Source: MRBY01 sp943371005
Lineage (GTDB): Bacteria > Cyanobacteriota > Cyanobacteriia > Cyanobacteriales > MRBY01
Length of the DNA stretch: 64,000 nt
NCBI GenBank assembly: GCA_943371005.1
Contig: CALRTB020000002.1
Span: forward strand, 262,275-326,274
Reading direction: 5' to 3'
Position 1 is the stretch's first letter, and each line of letters starts with the position of its first letter. Made by a program: the position numbers and the translations under genes. The notes beneath the pieces were generated by a model. It saw nothing but the letters and a program-made list of their open reading frames with translations, searched no databases and was not told the DNA's origin. Below are positions 18,424 through 27,071 of this stretch, piece after piece.

Positions 18424-19023
18424 ATGACTACTGCAACGTTACCCCGGATTAAGTTTCTCCAGGAGCCGACCCGCCCGGAATGGATCGAACTCGCCCTCGA
18501 TAATCTGGACACGATTTTGCTAGATCACTCCCACTGTGAACGGAAAGCGGCGGGGGTGGCTCTGAATATGATGTTTCGCTATCCGTCGGCGGTGGAATTG
18601 GTGAAAGCTCTAACGGCGATCGCCAAGGAAGAATTAGAGCATTTCGAGCTGGTGAACCAATGGCTAGAACGGAAAAATATTCCCCTCGCCCCGCTGAATG
18701 CGCCGCCCTATGGAGGTCAGTTGCGCAAGTTGATCCGGCCCCAGGAACCGGAACGGCTGTTGGATTCTTTGTTAATTTCAGCACTAATTGAAGCCCGTTC
18801 CCACGAACGCTTAGGGCTGTTGGGGGAACATTGCCCAGAGCCAGATTTAGCGAAATTTTATCGGGGGTTGATGGCTTCAGAGGCGCGACATTATGGGGCT
18901 TACTGGGTATTAGCAACGACTTATTACGACCAAGATTTGGTGAATCAACGGTTGGCAGAATTGGCGATCGCCGAAAGTGAAATTCTTGCCACCCTCCACC
19001 CGGAACCCCGGATCCATAGCTAG
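18424..19023 (+). CDS. miaE: MiaE-like tRNA hydroxylase (ferritin-like di-iron)
   Basis: MiaE hydroxylates ms2i6A37 of tRNAs to ms2io6A. The 199-residue, all-helical protein shows the di-iron ligand pattern CERKA (E39), EELEH (69-73), EARSHE (from E123) and SEARHYG (E153, H156). The sequence FRYPSAVELV and the motif PYGGQLRKLIR are characteristic. A 68-residue membrane protein follows at 39 nt. Activity in this organism is inferred only from the family. Confidence 0.88.
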   Translation: MTTATLPRIKFLQEPTRPEWIELALDNLDTILLDHSHCERKAAGVALNMMFRYPSAVELVKALTAIAKEELEHFELVNQWLERKNIPLAPLNAPPYGGQLRKLIRPQEPERLLDSLLISALIEARSHERLGLLGEHCPEPDLAKFYRGLMASEARHYGAYWVLATTYYDQDLVNQRLAELAIAESEILATLHPEPRIHS

Positions 19024-19062
19024 AATCAACGGCAACGGCATTTACCAAGGGAATTGTGCAGG

Positions 19063-19269
19063 ATGGATCGGGATACCAAGTTTATTTTGTTAGTTTTAGG
19101 CTTACCCATTACGGGACTGCTGTACTGTGGCCTGATCATTGCCCTGATGGTCACTCAACCCTTTGTGCGGGCAAATTCCCTCTGGTTCGGCTTTTTATTT
19201 TTCTTGATCCCCTTTACCATTGCTGCTGTAACCTGGATCCGCGCTTCGGCGAAGGCCTACCGTAATTAA
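19063..19269 (+). CDS. Small two-span membrane protein
   Basis: A 68-residue protein beginning MDRDTKFILLVLG, with two hydrophobic spans (about 9-30 and 42-60). I chose ATG at 19063 over a TTG at 19054. Function is unknown. It lies between miaE and the GDP-mannose pyrophosphorylase gene on the same strand with 13 nt to the latter, so all four plus-strand genes from 18424 may form one transcript. Confidence 0.6.
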   Translation: MDRDTKFILLVLGLPITGLLYCGLIIALMVTQPFVRANSLWFGFLFFLIPFTIAAVTWIRASAKAYRN

Positions 19270-19282
19270 GCACTCCCAACCT

Positions 19283-20311
19283 ATGACTTTTATTCCCGTA
19301 ATTTTGGCTGGTGGTAAGGGCGAACGCTTTTGGCCCCTCAGTCGTCAAGACCGCCCGAAACAGTTCCTCAGCCTTGATGGGTCTGGGGTCAGTTTGCTCC
19401 AGGCGACGGCAAATCGTTTAGTTTCCCAGGAAAATTGGCTAGACCTCTGGGTCATCACGGCGGCACAAGTTGCAGATCTGGTGCGGGAACAACTGCCCCA
19501 ACTGCCCCAACGCAATATTTTGGTGGAACCGGAACGGCGGGATACGGCAGCGGCGATCGCCTGGACTTGTTTAGAACTGGCGCAATATTACCCCGCAGAT
19601 ACGGTGGTGGCTTTTTTCCCCGCAGACCATTGGATTGGCGACCCAGACAAATTCCGGGCAACCCTCGACTATGCCGCGAATTTTGTGAAAGATAAATTGG
19701 CGATCGCCACCATTGGCATCAAACCGGACTATCCCGCTACGGGTTATGGCTACATCGAGCAGGGAGAAGCGGTCGAAACGGGCATTTTTAAGGTGAATCA
19801 GTTCTACGAAAAACCTGGTACGGCTGTGGCGAAATCCTTCTTGGAAACGGGCAAATTTAGCTGGAACAGTGGGATTTTCCTTTTTTCGATCCGCACGGTA
19901 CTCCAAGAACTCACCAACTACGCCCCCGAAATCCTGGAGCCTTTGCAAAATCAGGGAATCGACGCCTACAACACGCTGCCAAAAATCAGCATTGACTACG
20001 CCCTCATGGAAAAAACAGAACACGCCTATGTGTTGCCTGCCGAGTTCGGTTGGGATGATCTGGGGGATTGGCGATCGCTCGAAAGATTATTGCCCCCTGA
20101 TGCGGTAACGAATGTTTGTGTCGGCACACACCATGCCTTCGAGACGGAACGGGCAATTGTCTACAGTGACAATCCCGGTGAAACGGTGGTGACCCTCGGT
20201 GTTTCCGATGTGGTAGTGGTGCGCCAGGGGGATGTGACCTTGATTGTGGATAAACATCGCACCCAAGATATTAAAAAAATCCTCGGCTATCTCCCGAAAA
20301 ATCTTCTGTAA
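19283..20311 (+). CDS. manC: Mannose-1-phosphate guanylyltransferase
   Basis: Converts mannose-1-phosphate and GTP to GDP-mannose for glycan synthesis. The 342-residue protein has the nucleotidyltransferase signature LAGGKGERFWPLS (residues 8-20) with K26 in RPKQF, FFPADHWI and FYEKPG. It lacks the C-terminal phosphomannose isomerase domain found in bifunctional ManC. The stop codon overlaps the next start by one base (TAATG), pointing to coupled translation with the lipoate-metabolism gene that follows. Confidence 0.93.
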   Translation: MTFIPVILAGGKGERFWPLSRQDRPKQFLSLDGSGVSLLQATANRLVSQENWLDLWVITAAQVADLVREQLPQLPQRNILVEPERRDTAAAIAWTCLELAQYYPADTVVAFFPADHWIGDPDKFRATLDYAANFVKDKLAIATIGIKPDYPATGYGYIEQGEAVETGIFKVNQFYEKPGTAVAKSFLETGKFSWNSGIFLFSIRTVLQELTNYAPEILEPLQNQGIDAYNTLPKISIDYALMEKTEHAYVLPAEFGWDDLGDWRSLERLLPPDAVTNVCVGTHHAFETERAIVYSDNPGETVVTLGVSDVVVVRQGDVTLIVDKHRTQDIKKILGYLPKNLL

Positions 20312-21009
20312 TGGCTGCAGTTTGGCATTATATTCCGCCCATCGAAGCGTCTGGGGAAACCCAAATGGCGATCGATGCTTGGCTTCTGGATCAACATCTC
20401 CAGGGCCAAATCCCCTCGGTGCTGCGGTTTTACACTTGGAAACCCGTCGCGATTTCCCTCGGCTACCATCAGCGAAAATACCCTGATTTTTGGGACAATT
20501 TGACCTACAAAGGCGAAAAAGTGGATCTGGTGCGGCGTCCAAGCGGTGGGCGAGCGGTACTCCACCAAGGAGATCTGACCTACGCAATTATTACGTCTGG
20601 GTTGAAGGGGAGTCGCCAGGAAAATTATGAAACTCTCTGCCAATTTCTCATTGCTGGGTTTGGGGAACTGGGGATTCCTTTAAGTTATGGCCACCAGCAA
20701 CGCAATTATGGGCATTTTGATAGCTGTTTTCGTACCCATACCAAGGCGGATCTCGTGACGAAAACGGGTTATAAGCTGATTGGTTCAGCGCAATTACGTC
20801 GCCAAGGAGCAATTTTGCAACATGGCTCGATTCGCCTAAACCCCGACCCAGAATTATATGAAAAGGTTTTTGGTGAGCCTTTAATCCCTGAGGCAAACTT
20901 ACAGTGCCATTCTCCAACAAAGATCATTGATATTCTTAATTACAGTTTGCAGGAGATATTCGAGGTCAAATTTTCCGAAAAAATGCCAATCAAAGCCAAT
21001 GTTGTTTGA
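20311..21009 (+). CDS. LipM-like octanoyltransferase / lipoate-protein ligase A family protein
   Basis: A 232-residue biotin/lipoate ligase-fold protein. Evidence: RRPSGGRAVLHQGDLTYAI (about residues 75-93), GSAQLRRQGAILQHGSI and, important for the call, Cys139 in DSCF, which aligns with the catalytic Cys of Bacillus LipM (octanoyltransferase). LplA ligases normally lack this Cys. It would move octanoyl groups from ACP to lipoyl domains, and the lipA gene at 40285 could complete lipoylation. It overlaps manC by one base. The LipM versus LplA distinction is from motif memory. Confidence 0.8.
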   Translation: MAAVWHYIPPIEASGETQMAIDAWLLDQHLQGQIPSVLRFYTWKPVAISLGYHQRKYPDFWDNLTYKGEKVDLVRRPSGGRAVLHQGDLTYAIITSGLKGSRQENYETLCQFLIAGFGELGIPLSYGHQQRNYGHFDSCFRTHTKADLVTKTGYKLIGSAQLRRQGAILQHGSIRLNPDPELYEKVFGEPLIPEANLQCHSPTKIIDILNYSLQEIFEVKFSEKMPIKANVV

Positions 21010-21048
21010 TTTTTATTAAATGCTTTCTACTACACCTTGATTCGTGTG

Positions 21049-22302
21049 TTAGAAGGATTTCTTTAGTTCTTCTAATTTCTCCAAAACATGCTTGTCTAAA
21101 CCTGTTGACCAACGATATTTATGACCTTTATGCTGATATCGACTAATTTTTTTCTTCAGACGATTGACAACTTCAATTAATACATCAATTTCCTGCGGTG
21201 TTTGAATTGTTTTAATAAACTCAGCCACCTTAAAATAATATCCAGCAATTACTTCAGCTTCCTCAGGGGAAGCATTGTGATCTTGATGATAGTGGCGTAT
21301 TTTGGCTGGCATCTCCTCAAAATAATTCACCATCGCCTTTAAAGTTGCTAGATCAAGTTCATCTAAAAAATATAATGCTGTTTTCTGTTTAACTGGATTC
21401 TTAGAGAAAAGACCCAGCGTCCCTGACCCTTCTAAATGCTGTAAAACTTCTTCTGCATTCTGATATCGTCTGTTGAGGGCAGACTGGACTAATTTATCGA
21501 GGATATCACCAAGGTCACTATCAACCTCATTGTCATTGAGAAAATTTCGCCAAATCCATTCATGATCATTAACATCAAATAACTCAGTAGGTTCAACGCC
21601 AGTTAACAACTCTAAACAGGTTACTCCTAAACTGTATAAATCACTGGCATATTGTGCTTTCCCTTTTTCTTGTTCTGGTGCAGCATAACCACAAGAGCTG
21701 ATCACTGTTCCTATTGCACTGAGATTAGCGATTATTTGTTTCGCCGCACCAAAATCCACTAAAACTAACTTCTGGTCAGACTGGCGACGAATAATATTTT
21801 CCGGCTTGATATCTCGATGAATCACATTTTGGCTATGGATAAATTGCAAAATCGGTAAAATATCCAACAAAACAGCCTTCACTTGCTCCTGGGTAAAAAC
21901 ACCAGCCTTAAGTTCATCAGCAAGGGTTTGTCCATCGATAAATTCTTGGATGAGATATTGACGCTGATCAACGGTGAAATGGGCAAATAGACTCGGAATT
22001 TGATCATGTTGACTGCCCAGCCTATCGAGTTGGATCGCCTCTGCTTCAAATAATTCCTCAGCTTTTTTGATTGTGGCCGTGCCTTGGGCCTGGGGTAAAA
22101 ATTGCTTAATTACCCGAACAGGTTTTGAGGGAAGATCCTCATCAATGGCGAGAAATGTACGGCCAAATCCCCCTTGTCCTAAAATCCTAATCGCTCGGTA
22201 ACGGTCTTTTAGCACTAAGGGAGTGCGGCATCGGGAACAAAAATTATGTTGAATTGGATTGAAGCTGGAGCAAACAGGGTTGAGGCAGATAGATTGCTGC
22301 AT
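21049..22302 (-). CDS. Zinc-ribbon Ser/Thr protein kinase
   Basis: This 417-residue kinase begins with a four-cysteine zinc ribbon (Cys6, 11, 22, 25), then a full eukaryotic-type kinase domain: GQGGFG (42-47), HRDIKPEN, VDFGAAK and the APE motif. In contrast to the kinase at 14395, all catalytic residues are intact. The C-terminal 120 residues are helical and not recognised; no membrane span is visible, so it is probably cytoplasmic. It converges with the LipM-like gene and is divergent from a methyltransferase gene. Confidence 0.9.
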   Translation of the reverse strand: MQQSICLNPVCSSFNPIQHNFCSRCRTPLVLKDRYRAIRILGQGGFGRTFLAIDEDLPSKPVRVIKQFLPQAQGTATIKKAEELFEAEAIQLDRLGSQHDQIPSLFAHFTVDQRQYLIQEFIDGQTLADELKAGVFTQEQVKAVLLDILPILQFIHSQNVIHRDIKPENIIRRQSDQKLVLVDFGAAKQIIANLSAIGTVISSCGYAAPEQEKGKAQYASDLYSLGVTCLELLTGVEPTELFDVNDHEWIWRNFLNDNEVDSDLGDILDKLVQSALNRRYQNAEEVLQHLEGSGTLGLFSKNPVKQKTALYFLDELDLATLKAMVNYFEEMPAKIRHYHQDHNASPEEAEVIAGYYFKVAEFIKTIQTPQEIDVLIEVVNRLKKKISRYQHKGHKYRWSTGLDKHVLEKLEELKKSF

Positions 22303-22443
22303 AGCTTGGGGACATAGATGCTAGATTTAAACCTAAGATTATAGGAACACTGTACTGTTCCGAAGACAGGCCTGAAAATTTTTCTTTGAAAGCGACTTGT
22401 ACAATGGAATAGCTTGGATGCTTTTTAAGATTCGGGGCGGCCC

Positions 22444-23148
22444 ATGTTTTCCCAGTTACCCAGCGATAACCGCGAATTGAATTGGTTTACCCTCACGGAG
22501 GCGATCGCCAAACGTTTCGACGCAGAATACCAAAACCAAAGGCCCGATCTCCCGGACGAAGTACAAGCCCTGCCCATTTTCCTCGACTGGCAATCCGGCA
22601 AACTCCAGAACCGTGTCACCTCAAAATTTTGGGAATTGGCCCAACCGAAGAAAAATCAACATTGCCTCGATCTGGGTTGCGGGATCAGCTTTTTGATCTA
22701 TCCTTGGCGCGACTGGAATGCCTATTTTTATGGCCAAGATATTAGCAAAGTTGCCACAGAAATCCTCCAATCCCGCGCCCCCCAGCTCAATTCCAAACTC
22801 TTTAAGGGCATCTCGAACAAACCTGCCCATCACCTCGAAAGCTACCAGGATAGTTTTTTCGATTTGGCGATCGCCACTGGATTTAGCTGTTACTATCCCC
22901 TGGCATATTGGGAAACCGTATTAGAACAAGTCCGACGTGTCCTCAAACCAGGCAGCTTTTTTGTCTTTGATGTGATTGACCCAACCCAAGACATGGCCGA
23001 AGACTGGTCAATCCTCGAAACCTACCTGGGCGCCGAAGTATTCCTCGAAGACCTCAACGACTGGCAAGCCCTGATCAAAAAATCCGGAGCCAAAATCGTC
23101 AAAGAACAATCTGGCGAACTATTCCATCTCTACAAAATTCGCTGGTGA
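22444..23148 (+). CDS. Class I SAM-dependent methyltransferase
   Basis: A 234-residue protein with the SAM-binding motif LDLGCG, an acidic motif II region YGQDIS and the post-motif VLKPGSFFVFDVIDP. The substrate is not evident. The N-terminal 70 residues resemble a small-molecule methyltransferase cap. It is divergent from the zinc-ribbon kinase with a 141-nt intergenic region. Confidence 0.8.
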   Translation: MFSQLPSDNRELNWFTLTEAIAKRFDAEYQNQRPDLPDEVQALPIFLDWQSGKLQNRVTSKFWELAQPKKNQHCLDLGCGISFLIYPWRDWNAYFYGQDISKVATEILQSRAPQLNSKLFKGISNKPAHHLESYQDSFFDLAIATGFSCYYPLAYWETVLEQVRRVLKPGSFFVFDVIDPTQDMAEDWSILETYLGAEVFLEDLNDWQALIKKSGAKIVKEQSGELFHLYKIRW

Positions 23149-23241
23149 TTCAGCAGAAGCGGCCCATTATCATTTTGACCATTGGCTGTTTGTCGGGTCA
23201 GTGAGAAGATAAAAAGCGTGGCTTATCAAGGACTGTGGGAA

Positions 23242-24684
23242 ATGTTTAAGCGGATTATTCTCCTTGTTGTTTTGGCATTGGGCCTGTGGAGTTGTGGCGA
23301 TCGCCTCGATGCCCGTCTCGCCAGTGATCTCAATCGCGAACCAACACCCGTCACTACCCAAGCCCTCACGGAAGTGGCAACTCCCAGCCTCATTACCGAA
23401 CTGCGCCAAGAATTGGACCAATACCAACCCCAGGTTAAAATTCTCAGTCCCCAACCAGACCAAACCTTTGACAGCACCACCATCGACGTCCAACTCCAGG
23501 TTAATGATCTACCCATTTTCAAAGACGAAGAACTGGGCATGGGGCCGCACATTCACCTGTTTGTCGATGACCAGCCCTACATTGCCGTTTACGATACCAG
23601 CAAGCCCGTCACCCTCGAAAACCTCAGTCCCGGTAGCCACCTGATCCGTGCCTTTGCTTCCCGTCCCTGGCACGAAAGCTTCAAAAACGAAGGTGCCTAC
23701 GCCGAAACTACCTTTAATATTTTCACCAAGAGCAATAACAATATTCCCGATTTCCAACAGCCCCTCCTCACCTATAGCCGTCCCCAGGGAACCTATGGCG
23801 CCGAGCCGATTATGTTGGATTTTTACCTGACTAACGCTCCCCTCCATTTCATTGCCCAGGCCGACAATAGTGACGATGTAAACGACTGGCGGATCCGGAT
23901 CACCATTAATGGCGAGAGCTTTATTCTCGATGACTGGCACCCCATTTACCTCGAAGGCTTTAAAAAAGGCGAAAACTGGCTCAAGCTGGAATTTATCGAT
24001 GACCAAGGGGAACTACTAGAAAACACCTACAATAGCCCTGTCCGCGTCATTAACTATGATCCGAAGCTCAACGATACCCTTGCCAAGCTCGTCCAAAATA
24101 AACTCTCCCTCAGAACCGCGAAGCGCCTCGTCACCACCAAGTCTCTACCGCCCGAAGTAGAAACCACCACCCCAGAAGAAACACCAGAGCCAGCACCAAC
24201 CGTTGTTCCGGAAGTTGAGGAACCAACGCCCTCAACAGAAACAGAAGCGGCTCCTGCTACAGAAGAAACGTTACCAACATTAGAAGAAAAGGCAGCACCA
24301 GAGGCGGAACCCAGCCCTTCTCCTGGTGCCCCTGAGACAATGCCAGCCGAGGCAGAAGAGCCTGCTGTCACCGTCGAGGAGGTAAGCCCCAATCAGTCTG
24401 AGTCAGCGCCAGAAGTTGAGCGACCTGCCGATCTCGCGCCAGAGATTGATGAAGAGGTCACTCCCACCACAGCTCCACAGATCGAAGCCCCACAACCAAC
24501 CGCACCGGAATCAGAAGTAGAACCAGAAACATCGCCTCCCCCGGAAACTACTGAAAGCGCTCCTGAGCCAGAGGTTGAGCCAAGCCCCACTGTGTCAGAG
24601 TTGGATATTTCTCCAGAGACAGATCCCCTAGAACAAAGCACCGATGATCTAGAGTCTCCGGAAATTCAGTTGTTCCCGGAGTAA
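23242..24684 (+). CDS. Lipoprotein with Pro/Glu/Thr-rich C-terminal tail
   Basis: The start at 23242 gives a 480-residue protein with lipobox LWSC at residues 15-18; an upstream TTG start would add an unlikely 20 residues. Residues 50-280 contain two beta-rich modules with GPHIHLFVDD and SPGSHLIRAFA, similar to FIXG/big-like folds. From about residue 305 the sequence becomes a 170-residue tail of P, E, A and T, as in wall- or matrix-spanning linkers. It may span the periplasm or project from the outer membrane. Function is unknown. Confidence 0.7.
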   Translation: MFKRIILLVVLALGLWSCGDRLDARLASDLNREPTPVTTQALTEVATPSLITELRQELDQYQPQVKILSPQPDQTFDSTTIDVQLQVNDLPIFKDEELGMGPHIHLFVDDQPYIAVYDTSKPVTLENLSPGSHLIRAFASRPWHESFKNEGAYAETTFNIFTKSNNNIPDFQQPLLTYSRPQGTYGAEPIMLDFYLTNAPLHFIAQADNSDDVNDWRIRITINGESFILDDWHPIYLEGFKKGENWLKLEFIDDQGELLENTYNSPVRVINYDPKLNDTLAKLVQNKLSLRTAKRLVTTKSLPPEVETTTPEETPEPAPTVVPEVEEPTPSTETEAAPATEETLPTLEEKAAPEAEPSPSPGAPETMPAEAEEPAVTVEEVSPNQSESAPEVERPADLAPEIDEEVTPTTAPQIEAPQPTAPESEVEPETSPPPETTESAPEPEVEPSPTVSELDISPETDPLEQSTDDLESPEIQLFPE

Positions 24685-24717
24685 CCTAGAAGCGATCTTG
24701 ATCATCATTAATAACTA

Positions 24718-25590
24718 ATGACGAAAAAAATTGCGTTTCTCGGCATGGGGGTCATGGGGGCACCGATGAGCCTCAACCTCCAAAAAAAAGGTTTCCAAGT
24801 CACTGTCTGGAACCGTTCTGCTGACAGTCCTCACTTGGCTAGGGTGACTACAGCCGGTTTGCCCGTTGCCCCGGCGATCGCCACTGCGGTACACGATGCA
24901 GATTACATTTTTAGTTGTGTGAGCGATGTCCCCGATGTGAAATCAGTTCTCTTAGGGGAAAAAGGGGTGATCCACCATGCTAAACCCAATGCCCTGGTTG
25001 TTGATTTCAGCACCATTGGCACCCGTGCGGCCCAGGAAATTGCCGAAACTCTCAAAACAAAAAGTCTCCGGTTCCTCGATGCTCCCATCAGTGGTGGGGA
25101 TGTCGGCGCAGAAAATGGCACTTTGACCATTATGGTCGGGGGCGATCGCCCTGATTTCGACGAAGCCAAACCTTACCTAGAAGCCATGGGTAAGAATATT
25201 TACTACTGCGGGAAGATAGGCAGTGGCCAGGCTGTAAAAATGTGTAACCAAGTCCTTTGCGCAATTCACATGGTGGCCCTCTGTGAAGCAATTAAGCTAG
25301 CGCAATCCCAAGGCATTGACCCTGATTTAATGATCGAAGTTTGTCAGACCGGGGCGGCAGGTTCCTGGGCGATCGCCAACCTCGGCCACAAAATTACCGC
25401 TAGCGATTTTCGACCGGGTTTCATGGTCAAACACATCATCAAAGATCTCCGCCTAGTCAATGAAAGTCTCACAGATCTACAATTACCCGGTTTAGCTCTG
25501 GCAACCCAAAAATTTAAAGACACCGCCCAGTTAGCCGATGCCCTCGAACAAGGCACCCAAGCCATGTTCCGCTCATATTCATCCTCCTAA
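24718..25590 (+). CDS. Beta-hydroxyacid dehydrogenase family (NAD(P)-dependent oxidoreductase)
   Basis: A 290-residue protein of the 3-hydroxyisobutyrate dehydrogenase-like family. The Rossmann motif is FLGMGVMGAPMS (7-18), the substrate motif DAPISGG (121-127), and the catalytic lysine K174 in GQAVKMCNQ. Such cyanobacterial enzymes include glyoxylate/succinic semialdehyde reductases; the substrate cannot be decided here. A bidirectional terminator lies 20 nt after its stop, shared with psbC. Confidence 0.85.
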   Translation: MTKKIAFLGMGVMGAPMSLNLQKKGFQVTVWNRSADSPHLARVTTAGLPVAPAIATAVHDADYIFSCVSDVPDVKSVLLGEKGVIHHAKPNALVVDFSTIGTRAAQEIAETLKTKSLRFLDAPISGGDVGAENGTLTIMVGGDRPDFDEAKPYLEAMGKNIYYCGKIGSGQAVKMCNQVLCAIHMVALCEAIKLAQSQGIDPDLMIEVCQTGAAGSWAIANLGHKITASDFRPGFMVKHIIKDLRLVNESLTDLQLPGLALATQKFKDTAQLADALEQGTQAMFRSYSSS

Positions 25591-25609
25591 AACTTTTTTT
25601 CTCAAATTA

Positions 25610-25637
25610 AAAACTCCTACCCTAAGGTAGGAGTTTT
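25610..25637. terminator. Bidirectional intrinsic terminator between convergent genes
   Basis: AAAACTCCTACC pairs perfectly with GGTAGGAGTTTT across the loop CTAA, giving a 12-bp stem with T/A runs on both sides. It can terminate the dehydrogenase gene on the plus strand and psbC on the minus strand. Confidence 0.85.
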
Positions 25638-25688
25638 TAAGTTTCGATTAGTGAAGTTCAGTGACTAAACTGAAGTCTCAACAAATTC

Positions 25689-27071
25689 TTAGTCGAGCTC
25701 GTTCATGTTCAGCACAGGCTCAGTCTCACGGTCAATCCCTTTCTCGAAACCAGCCTCAGCTGCCCGTGCACGACCAGCATGCCATAGGTGACCAACGAGG
25801 AAGAAGAAAGAAAGAACGAAGTGAGAACCAGCCAACCACTGACGGAGGTTCACAAAGTTAAAGGAGTTAGGCTCCGTAATAATCCCACCAACAGAGTTAA
25901 TGGAAGCATTCGGGGCGTGGGTCATGTACTCAGCCGCACGACGAAGCTGCCAAGGCTGAATGTCATTGCGGATTTTATCGAGGTCAAGACCATTGGGGCC
26001 ACGGAGGGGCTCCAACCAAGGACCACGAAAATCCCAGAAACGCATGGTTTCACCACCAAGGATGATTTCACCCGTGGGAGAGCGCATCAGGTACTTACCT
26101 AGACCAGTAGGACCTTGGGCAGAACCAACGTTCGCACCCATGGATTGGTCACGGGCTAAGAAGATTAAGGCTTGGGACTGGGACGCTTCAGCGTTAGTCG
26201 GGCCGTAGAATTCACTGGGGTAAGCAGTGTTATTGAACCAAACAAAGCAAGTCGCGATGAAGGCCATTAAGGACAAAGCACCGAGACTGTAGGAAAGGTA
26301 AGCTTCACCAGACCAAACAAGGGCACGACGGGCCCAACCGAAAGGCTTGGTGAGAATGTGCCAGATACCGCCGAAGATACAGATCAGACCCACATAAATG
26401 TGTCCACCGATAATATCTTCCATGTTGTTGACACCGATCATCCAACCTTCACCACCGAAGGGAGCCTTGAACAGATACCCGAAGATTACCGCAGGGTTCA
26501 AAGTTGGATTGCTGATGATACGCACGTCGCCACCACCAGGGGCCCAAGTGTCGTATACACCACCAAAGAACATCGCTTTAAAGACAAGTAGCAACGCACC
26601 ACAACCAAGAAGGATGAGGTGATAACCAATGATATTGGTCATTTGGTTCTTGTCTTTCCAGTCATAACCAAAGAAGCTGGAATATTCTTCAAGGGTTTCA
26701 GGGCCACGGACAGCATGGTAAATACCACCAAGACCGAGAACCGCAGAAGAGATAAGGTGTAATACACCAACAACGAAGTAGGGGAAAGTATCAATAACTT
26801 CACCACCAGGACCGACACCCCAACCAAGGGTTGCGAGGTGAGGCATTAAGATGAAACCCTGCTCGTGCATGGGCTTCTCTGCGACAAAGTGGGCGACTTC
26901 AAACAAAGTCATCGCACCAGTCCAGAATACGATAAGGCCAGCATGGGCAACGTGGGCACCCAAGAGCTTACCGGAGAGATTGATCAGGCGGGCATTACCA
27001 GCCCACCACGCAAAGCCGGTCGATTCGATATCACGACCACCGGAAATGGGCGCATTAGAGAGCGTTACCAC
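25689..27071 (-). CDS. psbC: Photosystem II CP43 chlorophyll protein
   Basis: CP43 is the inner antenna of photosystem II with six membrane helices. I start it at the GTG at 27071 (460 residues, MVTLSNAPISGGRD), because this gives the conserved N terminus and a strong ribosome-binding site, TGAGGAGG, lies upstream within psbD. A longer in-frame start at 27137 would be inside psbD and is not credible. It overlaps psbD by 17 nt, as in other cyanobacteria and plastids. The terminator at 25610-25637 ends the operon. Confidence 0.97.
   Translation of the reverse strand: MVTLSNAPISGGRDIESTGFAWWAGNARLINLSGKLLGAHVAHAGLIVFWTGAMTLFEVAHFVAEKPMHEQGFILMPHLATLGWGVGPGGEVIDTFPYFVVGVLHLISSAVLGLGGIYHAVRGPETLEEYSSFFGYDWKDKNQMTNIIGYHLILLGCGALLLVFKAMFFGGVYDTWAPGGGDVRIISNPTLNPAVIFGYLFKAPFGGEGWMIGVNNMEDIIGGHIYVGLICIFGGIWHILTKPFGWARRALVWSGEAYLSYSLGALSLMAFIATCFVWFNNTAYPSEFYGPTNAEASQSQALIFLARDQSMGANVGSAQGPTGLGKYLMRSPTGEIILGGETMRFWDFRGPWLEPLRGPNGLDLDKIRNDIQPWQLRRAAEYMTHAPNASINSVGGIITEPNSFNFVNLRQWLAGSHFVLSFFFLVGHLWHAGRARAAEAGFEKGIDRETEPVLNMNELD

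Noticed and set aside
18449..19048. 199-codon minus-strand open frame antisense to the MiaE-like gene
   Set aside because: It mirrors a well-supported gene, has Pro/Ser-rich composition typical of antisense frames, and no matching family.
23182..23241. N-terminal extension of the lipoprotein from a TTG start
   Set aside because: The lipobox is in the right place only when translation starts at 23242.
24054..24641. Ser/Gly/Val-rich minus-strand frames under the lipoprotein tail
   Set aside because: They are complements of the repetitive P/E/A/T codons and have no start signals or family match.
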